A stretch of DNA of 5,005 nt from Acidimicrobiia bacterium (lineage in GTDB: Bacteria > Actinomycetota > Acidimicrobiia > Spongiisociales > SHLN01). Of the stretch, positions 1-4,818 are shown piece after piece (positions within the stretch are counted from its first letter, which is position 1; every line of letters begins with the position of its first letter). The position numbers and the translations under genes were made by a program. Location: NCBI GenBank assembly GCA_013043085.1, contig JABDOU010000400.1, forward strand, positions 1 through 5,005, in the 5' to 3' direction. A model generated the notes under the pieces. That model worked only from the letters and a program-made list of their open reading frames with translations, had not been told where the DNA came from and ran no database searches.

Positions 1-229
1 TAATTGCCGAGAGATCCGATCCGACCGGACCTTCACCCTTGGGAACCCTCACGATGTAGCTCGCTCCGGGTTTCAGAGTCTTTCGCGTCAACCGGACTTT
101 CTTGGGAGCGGTGCGTTTTCTAAGCCAACTGAAGACCGAGGCACCCGCCCAGAATCCGATGATCCACGGAGACTGCCGCGTTCTGGTCGACTTGAACAGC
201 TGTGCGATGGCGTAGCGGTAGAAGTTCAC
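1..229 (-). CDS. Unidentified small basic protein, 5' part only (C-terminus outside window)
   Basis: This reading frame begins with GTG at 229-227 and runs open on the minus strand for 76 codons to the window edge, so the gene is partial. I do not recognise the family. The visible protein starts MNFYRYAIAQLFKSTRTRQS. A Trp/Phe-rich hydrophobic stretch (WIIGFWAGASVFSWL, about residues 24-38) follows and could be a membrane-associated or buried helix. After it comes a very basic segment (RKRTAPKKVRLTRK) and then a beta-like stretch containing KPGASYIVRVPKG. This ordered change from hydrophobic to basic to beta-like composition argues for a real protein rather than a chance frame. No strong ribosome binding site precedes the GTG, and no better in-frame start was found in the nearby upstream sequence. 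It diverges from the plus-strand cluster with only 25 bp between the two starts. No function is proposed. Confidence 0.55.
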   Translation of the reverse strand, partial: MNFYRYAIAQLFKSTRTRQSPWIIGFWAGASVFSWLRKRTAPKKVRLTRKTLKPGASYIVRVPKGEGPVGSDLSAI

Positions 230-254
230 GCTTTGCAGGTTAGGCTTTCGAGCC

Positions 255-350
255 GTGTTTAAAAACCGCCAAAAATTTGTGCAGATTGTGGCTGTCGTCG
301 TCGTGCTCGGCATGGTGCTGACCGTGCTTGCCGGGGTACTGACCAGCTGA
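255..350 (+). CDS. Single-pass membrane microprotein, 31 aa
   Basis: A GTG at 255 opens a 31-codon frame that stops with TGA at 348-350. The product has a short basic head (MFKNRQK) and one long hydrophobic segment, about residues 8-29 (VQIVAVVVVLGMVLTVLAGVL), ending Thr-Ser. That is the pattern of a tiny single-pass inner-membrane protein with its N-terminus probably in the cytoplasm. A weak purine-rich site (AGGTTAGG, 237-244) lies ten bases before the start. The stop codon overlaps the ATG of the TtuB-like gene by one base (TGATG), which suggests translational coupling and makes this the first gene of the cluster. Small basic-head, hydrophobic-tail proteins of this kind are common and mostly uncharacterised. 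I cannot assign a family or role. The alternative is a chance open frame in leader DNA, but its composition and the stop-start overlap argue against that. Confidence 0.55.
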   Translation: MFKNRQKFVQIVAVVVVLGMVLTVLAGVLTS

Positions 351-544
351 TGAAGGTCGTTCTTCGCCATCCCACTCGGGAGGTGGAGGTCGATGGTCTG
401 TCAACCGTGAGCTCCGTGCTCAAACGCCTGGACATCCTTCCCGATACGGTGCTGGTCATTCGCAACGGCGAACTCCTCATGTCATCTGAGCACCTCGAGC
501 CAGACGACGTCATAGAGCTGCGGCCGGTGATTTCGGGTGGCTGA
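350..544 (+). CDS. ttuB: TtuB-like ubiquitin-fold sulfur carrier with C-terminal Gly-Gly
   Basis: This 64-residue protein of the MoaD/ThiS/TtuB beta-grasp family is predicted to carry sulfur as a C-terminal thiocarboxylate to the tRNA thiolase encoded next to it. It opens with a beta strand (MKVVLRHPTREVEV) and has the family's turn and strand around RNGELL (residues 38-43). It ends in VISGG, with Gly63-Gly64 exposed as required for adenylation by an E1-like enzyme. The length, the MxVVLRxPxR start and the ISGG end resemble Thermus TtuB as I remember it. The protein contains no cysteine. ThiS and MoaD are the alternative assignments, but no thiamine or molybdopterin gene is nearby, while a TtuA homologue starts 24 bp downstream. 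In Thermus, TtuB also becomes conjugated to protein lysines; whether that happens here is unknown. Its ATG overlaps the stop of the microprotein gene, and GGGGT at 333-337 is a poorly spaced ribosome site. No E1-like (TtuC-type) gene is in the window. Confidence 0.85.
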   Translation: MKVVLRHPTREVEVDGLSTVSSVLKRLDILPDTVLVIRNGELLMSSEHLEPDDVIELRPVISGG

Positions 545-568
545 CGATTCTGACAGGATCTCATCTCG

Positions 569-1477
569 ATGAAATGTCGGGTGTGTAAGGGCAAAGCTGC
601 GATCAAGATCAGGCGGCACAACGCGGCATTCTGTCCGGAACACTTCACCGAGCATGCGATTCGTCAGGTCGAGAAGGCCATCAAGGACTTCGACATGATC
701 AAACCCGGTGACCGCCTGCTGCTTGGCGTCTCGGGAGGAAAAGACAGCCTGGCGCTCTGGGACATTCTGACGAAGCTCGGCTACGGCGTCGATGGGGTCT
801 ATCTCGAACTTGGTATCGGGGGTGTCGACGATCACGCATATAGCGACGTCAGCCGCAGATACTGCGAAACGTTTGCTTCAAATCGGGGCTTGAAGCTCGA
901 GATCGTCGATCTCTCCACCCGCTATGGATTCACCATTCCCGAGGCGGCGACGCAAACGAAACGCGTCCCATGCTCGGTCTGTGGTCTGTCGAAGCGTTAC
1001 ATCCTCAACCAGGCTGCCCTGGACGGCAAGTACGACGCACTCGTGATGGGCCACAACCTCGACGATGAGGCCGCGACACTCATGGGCAACGTGTTGCAGT
1101 GGAACACGGAGTACATCGGCAGACAACACCCGGTTCTGTCGGCCTCGAAAGACGGACTGATCCGCAAGGTCAAACCCCTGATTCGGTTGGCGGAGCGCGA
1201 AACTGCCGCCTATTGCGTACTGAATGGCATCGATTACGAGGTTGAAGAGTGCCCCATGGTCGAGGGCAATACGGGAATCAAGATGAAGGAATGGCTAAAC
1301 GAACTCGAGGACCGGGCACCAGGCGCCAAACACAGATTTCTCTTCGGCTATCTGGAACGGGTGTCTGATCGCTTCGCGACTGAACAACCAGAACTCACGA
1401 TCTGTCAGTCGTGCGGGCAGCCTACGACCGGAGCCACGTGCGCTTTCTGTCGGCTCGAGATCCGAATGAAATCGTGA
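569..1477 (+). CDS. ttuA: TtuA-like tRNA 2-thiouridine synthase (PP-loop ATPase, Fe-S/zinc)
   Basis: This cytoplasmic enzyme of the TtuA/TtcA group is predicted to adenylate the C2 oxygen of a tRNA uridine (U54 in Thermus) and replace it with sulfur delivered by the TtuB-type carrier. The 302 residues carry every hallmark. The N-terminal zinc site is Cys3, Cys6, Cys22 and His25. The PP-loop SGGKDS is at 55-60. A CSVC pair (Cys135, Cys138) and Cys228 correspond to the three cysteines that hold the catalytic [4Fe-4S] cluster in TtuA. GHNLDDEA is at 161-168, and a C-terminal zinc ribbon uses Cys279, Cys282, Cys291 and Cys294. The paired zinc fingers separate it from TtcA, which modifies C32 and lacks them, and from the archaeal/eukaryal Ncs6 anticodon (U34) enzymes mainly by its TtuB partner; an Ncs6-like target is the main alternative. 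AGGA at 555-558 is the ribosome site. The last codons overlap the trmI start (GTGA). Confidence 0.9.
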   Translation: MKCRVCKGKAAIKIRRHNAAFCPEHFTEHAIRQVEKAIKDFDMIKPGDRLLLGVSGGKDSLALWDILTKLGYGVDGVYLELGIGGVDDHAYSDVSRRYCETFASNRGLKLEIVDLSTRYGFTIPEAATQTKRVPCSVCGLSKRYILNQAALDGKYDALVMGHNLDDEAATLMGNVLQWNTEYIGRQHPVLSASKDGLIRKVKPLIRLAERETAAYCVLNGIDYEVEECPMVEGNTGIKMKEWLNELEDRAPGAKHRFLFGYLERVSDRFATEQPELTICQSCGQPTTGATCAFCRLEIRMKS

Positions 1478-2256
1478 AATTCGAGGCGGGCGATCAGTGC
1501 ATGCTGATCGATCCCAAGGATCGCAAGTATCTGGTTCAGCTCTTCCCGGGGAGCCAGTTCCACTTTCATCGGGGATTCGTACCTCATGACGAGATCATCG
1601 GCCTCGACTCGGGCAGCACGGTGGAATCGAGCGCGGGAGCCAAGCTGACTGCGCTCCATCCTCGCCTCGCCGACTTCGTGCTCAAGATGAAGCGTGGGGC
1701 TCAGGTCGTGTACCCCAAGGACATGGGCCATATCATCATCTGGGGAGATATTGCTCCTGGACAAACTGTCGTCGAGGCAGGGACCGGTTCGGGAGCGCTC
1801 ACCTGCGCATTAGGTCGCATTATCGGTCAAAGTGGGCACCTCGTTTCGGTTGAGCGGCGAGAGGACCATGCTGCCCACGCGGCCAAGACGATCGAACGCT
1901 TTTTCGGTGCGATCCCTCAATGGATCGAGCTCCGTATCGGCGAAGTCGTCGATGCTGTCGAAGAGGTTCGACCCGATCGAGTCGTGCTCGATCTTCCGGA
2001 GCCCTTTGCAGTTGTCCCCGCGGTGGCTGCAGCGATGCAACCGGGCGGGGTGCTGACCACCTACGTTCCGACGGTGCCTCAGCTCCAGCTGATCCAGGAT
2101 GCACTCGACGAGGCGGGAACCTTCGCCGACGTAACGCATCTCGAGGTCATGCAGCGCACCTGGAATGTCTCGGGCCGTTCGGTGAGGCCCGATCATCGCA
2201 TGATCGGCCACACCGGATTCTTGACCTTCGCTCGCAAGCTGGCAGGCGCTCCATGA
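1474..2256 (+). CDS. trmI: tRNA (adenine-58-N1)-methyltransferase TrmI
   Basis: This S-adenosylmethionine-dependent enzyme methylates N1 of A58 in the tRNA T-loop and usually acts as a tetramer. I place the start at GTG 1474, not at the upstream in-frame GTG 1411. From 1474 the protein begins MKFEAGDQ and aligns with the start of mycobacterial TrmI (Rv2118c), whereas the upstream 21 codons lie inside ttuA; this gives 260 residues. An N-terminal beta domain (about 1-75, with the FHFHRG and HDEIIG motifs) precedes a Rossmann fold. There, VVEAGTGSGAL (99-109) binds the cofactor, Glu127 is placed to bind the cofactor ribose, and Asp173 in VVLDLPEPF is the expected catalytic aspartate. The C-terminal TWNV, RPDHRMIGHTGFL block is typical of the family. 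The start overlaps the ttuA stop as GTGA, with only a weak GAGAT-like site upstream, so it is probably translationally coupled. TrmI precedes the proteasome genes in many actinobacteria. Confidence 0.93.
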   Translation: MKFEAGDQCMLIDPKDRKYLVQLFPGSQFHFHRGFVPHDEIIGLDSGSTVESSAGAKLTALHPRLADFVLKMKRGAQVVYPKDMGHIIIWGDIAPGQTVVEAGTGSGALTCALGRIIGQSGHLVSVERREDHAAHAAKTIERFFGAIPQWIELRIGEVVDAVEEVRPDRVVLDLPEPFAVVPAVAAAMQPGGVLTTYVPTVPQLQLIQDALDEAGTFADVTHLEVMQRTWNVSGRSVRPDHRMIGHTGFLTFARKLAGAP

Positions 2257-2262
2257 GAACTA

Positions 2263-2291
2263 TCGAGACAGTGCCGGCGGCGGAGTACAAT
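2263..2291 (+). promoter_or_regulatory. Candidate sigma-70-type promoter for the ferredoxin gene
   Basis: TACAAT at 2286-2291 matches five of six bases of the -10 consensus. TCGAGA at 2263-2268 matches four of six bases of the -35 consensus, with a 17-bp spacer. The element starts just after the trmI stop. Transcription from it would begin near 2298 and give a leader of about 73 bases before the ferredoxin start. It would let the ferredoxin gene be expressed separately from the tRNA-modification genes. This is a motif match only. Confidence 0.4.
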
Positions 2292-2370
2292 CGTTGACGA
2301 CGTAAAGAGAGCAGCCGGATGACGGCAGCCAGAAGCAGCAGTACGTAGCTGATGAAGTAAAGGGTTCGAT

Positions 2371-2616
2371 GTGAAAGTTTGGATTGATCAAGATCTTTGC
2401 ACCGGAGACGGTCTCTGCGAAGAGATCGCGCCCGATGTGTTCGTATTGCTCGACGATGGCCTGGCGTATGTTCGCGAAGGCGAAAAAGTCTTCGCGGCCG
2501 AAAAGGGCAACCCCGAAGGCGCCGAAGGCCTCGCTGTGGTGCCATCCGGCCAGGAAGATCTCGTTGTCGAGTCGGCCGAAGAATGCCCCGGTGAGTGCAT
2601 CTTCATCGAACCCTGA
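2371..2616 (+). CDS. Small single-cluster ferredoxin with CxxDxxC motif
   Basis: This 81-residue soluble electron carrier has the actinobacterial single-cluster ferredoxin pattern. Cys10, Cys16 and Cys72 (followed by Pro) are the cluster ligands. The fourth position of the classical CxxCxxC motif is Asp13, in CTGDGLC. Such proteins bind [3Fe-4S], or [4Fe-4S] with Asp as ligand as in Pyrococcus furiosus ferredoxin. APDVF (20-24) after the motif and DDGLAYV (28-34) are typical of the family. Cys76, in ECPGEC, is an extra cysteine. The stretch at about 35-65 is longer, more acidic and richer in Gly and Glu than I expect for the family. The start is GTG 2371, preceded by a good AAAGGG site (2359-2364) six bases away; the ATG at 2369 stops at once. 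A strong terminator follows. A ferredoxin gene at this place beside proteasome genes recurs in actinobacteria, but the redox partner is unknown and cannot be inferred from this window. Confidence 0.9.
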   Translation: MKVWIDQDLCTGDGLCEEIAPDVFVLLDDGLAYVREGEKVFAAEKGNPEGAEGLAVVPSGQEDLVVESAEECPGECIFIEP

Positions 2617-2641
2617 TCCAGGTCTTCGATATGTGGGAAAT

Positions 2642-2662
2642 GGGCGCCTTTGGCGCCTTTTT
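2642..2662 (+). terminator. Intrinsic terminator after the ferredoxin gene
   Basis: A perfect 6-bp GC stem, GGCGCC (2643-2648) paired with GGCGCC (2652-2657), encloses a TTT loop and is followed at once by five T (2658-2662). It lies 26 bp after the ferredoxin stop and should end the transcript of the upstream cluster, so arc needs its own promoter. Confidence 0.85.
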
Positions 2663-2703
2663 CATTCATCGGCTCGGTTTACCATCGGTCGAATAGGTTG
2701 ATC

Positions 2704-2718
2704 TGTGCACGTTGCACA
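2704..2718. repeat. 15-bp inverted repeat, operator-like
   Basis: TGTGCA (2704-2709) and TGCACA (2713-2718) form a perfect dyad with a 3-bp spacer. There is no T-tract, so it is not a terminator. It lies between the ferredoxin terminator and arc, about 195 bp before the arc start. Size and symmetry suit a dimeric DNA-binding protein, but no known operator is recognised and chance is possible. Confidence 0.35.
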
Positions 2719-2807
2719 AGCGATATGAGGGGCCGACACGAGTGATAGTGGGGACTGATTGTGAGAGTGATTGGGGGAGCTGCCTTCGCCTTTCGACCCC
2801 GCTGGAT

Positions 2808-2862
2808 GTCAAAACCTGGGAGCCATTACCGCGTTTTTCGCGGTTCGATTCCCTATCTTGAC
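2808..2862. repeat. Nested inverted repeat upstream of arc
   Basis: Three stems share one centre near 2836. The inner stem is ACCGCG (2828-2833) with CGCGGT (2839-2844) around a T5 loop. The middle stem is GGGA (2818-2821) with TCCC (2850-2853). The outer stem is GTCAA (2808-2812) with TTGAC (2858-2862). No T-tract follows. The structure ends eight bases before the possible arc -10 box, so it could act as an operator on DNA, or as RNA structure if transcription starts further upstream. A tRNA-like GGTTCGATTCC inside it does not fold as a T-arm. Confidence 0.4.
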
Positions 2863-2869
2863 CCACTCG

Positions 2870-2875
2870 TATACT
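2870..2875 (+). promoter_or_regulatory. Possible -10 element for arc
   Basis: TATACT matches five of six bases of the -10 consensus and lies 37 bp before the arc ATG, giving a leader of about 30 bases that includes the AAGGA site. No convincing -35 box sits 16-18 bp upstream (GATTCC or neighbours). The nearby TTGACC at 2858 is too close to pair with it. Confidence 0.3.
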
Positions 2876-2912
2876 GCTTATTCAGGGCAGTCAACCGACC
2901 GATAAGGAACCT

Positions 2913-4634
2913 ATGAGCGACGAAGCCAGAGACGTGGCCGAGCTCCGGGCGACGATCCGGAATCTCGAGGATGAGATCATGATCTTGCGCCGCCGTATGC
3001 AAGACTCTCCCCGCCGGGTCCGGGTGCTCGAAGAGCGACTCCTCGAGACCAAGGGACAACTGTCCCAGGCCGCGTCCCAAAACGAGAAGCTCAGCGTGGC
3101 ACTCGAGGAAACACGCGAGCAGCTTGCCATACTTCGTGATGAAGTAGAGAAACTCACCTCACCCCCGAACCCTTTTGGAACGATTCTGGGCATCAACGCC
3201 GACGGCACGGCAGACGTGTTCACAGGCGGCCGCAAACTTCGCGTGAATGTAGAGCCGACGATCGAGATCAAAAGCCTTGAGCGGGGACAGGAAGTCCTTT
3301 TGAACGAGGCTTACAACGTGGTCGACCTACGCGACTTCACCATCCAGGGAGACGTCGTAACGGTCAAAGACATCATGGACGAAGAGCGAATCTTGATTCT
3401 CTCGCGCGGAGATGAGGAGCGGGTAGTGCGCCGCTCAGAACCCATGGTCGGCGAATTCGTCAGGGTGGGAGACCATGTTCGCATTGAGCCAAAGACCGGC
3501 CTCGTGCTCGAGCGGTTGATTCGGCCTGAGGTCGAAGAACTGGTCCTCGAAGAGGTTCCGGATGTGACGTACGATCGGGTCGGTGGTCTGACTGATCAGA
3601 TTGAGATGATCAGAGACGCCGTCGAGCTTCCGTTCGTGCACAAAGACCGTTTCGTCCAGTATCAGCTCGAGCCACCAAAGGGCATCTTGCTCTACGGTCC
3701 TCCCGGTTGCGGGAAAACTCTGATAGCGAAGGCAGTCGCAAACAACCTCGCACAGGCTGTGGCCGAAAAAGAAGGTCACGCTGACGCCAGGTCGTACTTC
3801 CTGAACATCAAGGGTCCTGAGCTCCTGAACAAGTATGTCGGCGAAACCGAGCGCCAGATCCGATTGATCTTCCAACGGGCCAAGGAGCGGTCGGACGAGG
3901 GAGTACCGGTCATCGTGTTCTTCGACGAGATGGACAGTCTGTTCCGCACCCGCGGTACGGGAATCTCGTCCGACGTCGAATCGACCATCGTTCCCCAGCT
4001 GCTCTCAGAGCTCGACGGTGTCGAGGCACTCAAGAATGTCATTGTCATCGGCGCGTCCAACCGTGAGGATCTGATTGATCCAGCAATCCTTCGCCCCGGA
4101 AGGCTCGACGTCAAGATCAAGATCGACCGGCCGAACAACGAGGCCGCCCGCCAAATCTTTTCCATCTATCTCAAAGAAAACCTCCCCCTCGACGCCGAGG
4201 AGTTGGCGGCACACGGAGGCGATCGCCCGAAGATGATGAGTGCAATGGTGAATGCGGCCGTCGATGCAATGTATGACGTGAGCGATGAAAACCGATTCCT
4301 CGAGGTCACCTACGCAAACGGCGACAAAGAAGTTTTGTATTTCAAGGACTTCAGCAGCGGGGCCATGATCGAGAATGTGGTGAGGCGCGCCAAGAAGGAA
4401 GCCATCAAGCGCGAGATCGAGACAGGCCTCGGTGGCATTCGGGCGGCCGATCTGATCGGATCAGTCGTGCGGGAGTTTCGGGAGCAAGAGGACCTGCCGA
4501 ATACGACCAATCCTGATGACTGGGCGAAGATCAGTGGGAAGAAGGGTGAGCGCATCGTGTACGTGCGAACACTCATCGAAGGTGACCGCGAGAGCCGGAC
4601 TATCGAGACAACATCGACCGGTCAATACCTCTAG
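2913..4634 (+). CDS. arc: Proteasome-associated AAA+ ATPase (ARC/Mpa)
   Basis: This hexameric ATPase recognises pupylated proteins, unfolds them and threads them into the 20S proteasome in the cytoplasm. The 573 residues show the full ARC/Mpa plan. An N-terminal coiled coil (about 8-82) is the Pup-binding part in Mpa. Tandem OB domains (about 85-210) form the upper ring. The AAA module has Walker A GPPGCGKT (262-269), pore loop KYVG (307-310), Walker B VFFDE with Asp338-Glu339, sensor Asn383 and the arginine-finger region LRPGR (393-397). The protein ends GQYL; in Mpa this Gln-Tyr-Leu tail docks on the proteasome core and opens its gate, so a matching 20S core is implied. It is slightly shorter than M. 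tuberculosis Mpa (609). The ATG at 2913 has an AAGGA site four bases upstream. The upstream terminator isolates it from the ferredoxin gene; dop follows after 184 bp. Confidence 0.97.
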   Translation: MSDEARDVAELRATIRNLEDEIMILRRRMQDSPRRVRVLEERLLETKGQLSQAASQNEKLSVALEETREQLAILRDEVEKLTSPPNPFGTILGINADGTADVFTGGRKLRVNVEPTIEIKSLERGQEVLLNEAYNVVDLRDFTIQGDVVTVKDIMDEERILILSRGDEERVVRRSEPMVGEFVRVGDHVRIEPKTGLVLERLIRPEVEELVLEEVPDVTYDRVGGLTDQIEMIRDAVELPFVHKDRFVQYQLEPPKGILLYGPPGCGKTLIAKAVANNLAQAVAEKEGHADARSYFLNIKGPELLNKYVGETERQIRLIFQRAKERSDEGVPVIVFFDEMDSLFRTRGTGISSDVESTIVPQLLSELDGVEALKNVIVIGASNREDLIDPAILRPGRLDVKIKIDRPNNEAARQIFSIYLKENLPLDAEELAAHGGDRPKMMSAMVNAAVDAMYDVSDENRFLEVTYANGDKEVLYFKDFSSGAMIENVVRRAKKEAIKREIETGLGGIRAADLIGSVVREFREQEDLPNTTNPDDWAKISGKKGERIVYVRTLIEGDRESRTIETTSTGQYL

Positions 4635-4642
4635 ACCGGTCA
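4616..4642. repeat. Paired palindromic repeat GACCGGTCA at the arc 3' end
   Basis: GACCGGTCA occurs at 4616-4624, inside the last arc codons, and again at 4634-4642, starting on the last base of the stop codon. The repeat period is 18 bp. The core GACCGGTC is itself a perfect 8-bp palindrome, so the two copies can also pair as a hairpin. A further CCGGTC follows at 4644-4649. There is no T-tract, so it does not look like an intrinsic terminator. It may be a tandem binding site or an RNA structure between arc and dop. Confidence 0.4.
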
Positions 4643-4818
4643 GCCGGTCGAGCATGTGGCAGTCCACTATCTGTAGGCCAGTTTCGCCTTGCACGCCTCT
4701 AAGCTGACTTCTCCGGCCTGCGGCAATCGCCTCGAAAGCAGTGGCTCAAGGTTGAGCTACAACGCAGGAACGACATACCGGGTCGCTGTGGGCAGCGGGG
4801 AAGAGATATGAGGACAGA
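4635..4818. other. Spacer between arc and dop
   Basis: These 184 bp contain most of the second GACCGGTCA copy and a 20-bp dyad (4741-4760), but no convincing coding frame and no intrinsic terminator. No good sigma-70-type promoter is evident; TTGAGC (4752-4757) with CATACC (4774-4779, 16-bp spacing) is only a weak candidate. dop may be read through from arc or be served by a promoter I cannot recognise. Confidence 0.5.
4741..4760. promoter_or_regulatory. 20-bp dyad upstream of dop, operator candidate
   Basis: GCTCAA (4744-4749) and TTGAGC (4752-4757) form a perfect inverted repeat around GG. The symmetry continues as GT at 4741-4742 with AC at 4759-4760, across one G-T mismatch. The right arm coincides with the only -35-like hexamer seen before dop. 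It lies 58 bp upstream of the dop start. A repressor or activator site for dop (and pup) is inferred from shape and position only. Confidence 0.4.

Larger units (their letters stand above)
2617..2912. other. Intergenic region between the ferredoxin gene and arc
   Basis: This 296-bp stretch holds the ferredoxin terminator, a 15-bp inverted repeat (2704-2718), a larger nested inverted structure (2808-2862), a possible -10 element (2870-2875) and the arc ribosome site AAGGA (2904-2908), four bases before ATG 2913. One 51-codon frame from GTG 2761 runs into the arc start (ATGA overlap), but its composition does not look protein-like. I see no tRNA and no further gene. Confidence 0.6.

Noticed and set aside
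350..544. Assignment of the small Gly-Gly protein as ThiS or MoaD.
   Set aside because: No thiamine or molybdenum-cofactor gene is near, and the immediate partner is a TtuA-type thiolase; the TtuB-like ends fit better.
259..648. Long minus-strand frames opposite the ttuB and ttuA genes, and similar ones opposite trmI and arc.
   Set aside because: They are Arg- and Ser-rich shadows of the true plus-strand genes and show no domain, start site or conserved motif.
1411..1473. A 21-codon N-terminal extension of TrmI from the upstream GTG.
   Set aside because: It lies in the zinc-ribbon end of ttuA in another frame, has no family similarity, and TrmI homologues begin near the FEAGD segment.
2253..2297. 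A 14-codon frame overlapping the trmI stop (ATGA) whose start MRTIET resembles the RTIET near the ARC C-terminus; a 12-bp identity (actatcgagaca) recurs at 4599-4610.
   Set aside because: A 12-bp match between two places is expected about once by chance in a window of this size, and the frame covers the candidate ferredoxin promoter. No ribosome site or other support.
2808..2867. Possible tRNA, suggested by GGTTCGATTCC and a GTCAA/TTGAC pairing.
   Set aside because: The five bases flanking the TTCGATT loop do not pair as a T-arm, and no D-arm, anticodon arm or seven-base acceptor stem can be formed.
2761..2916. A 51-codon GTG frame ending in an ATGA overlap with the arc start.
   Set aside because: It spans the nested inverted repeat and the -10 candidate. 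The product lacks any recognisable pattern, codon choice is unlike the neighbours, and arc has its own good ribosome site.
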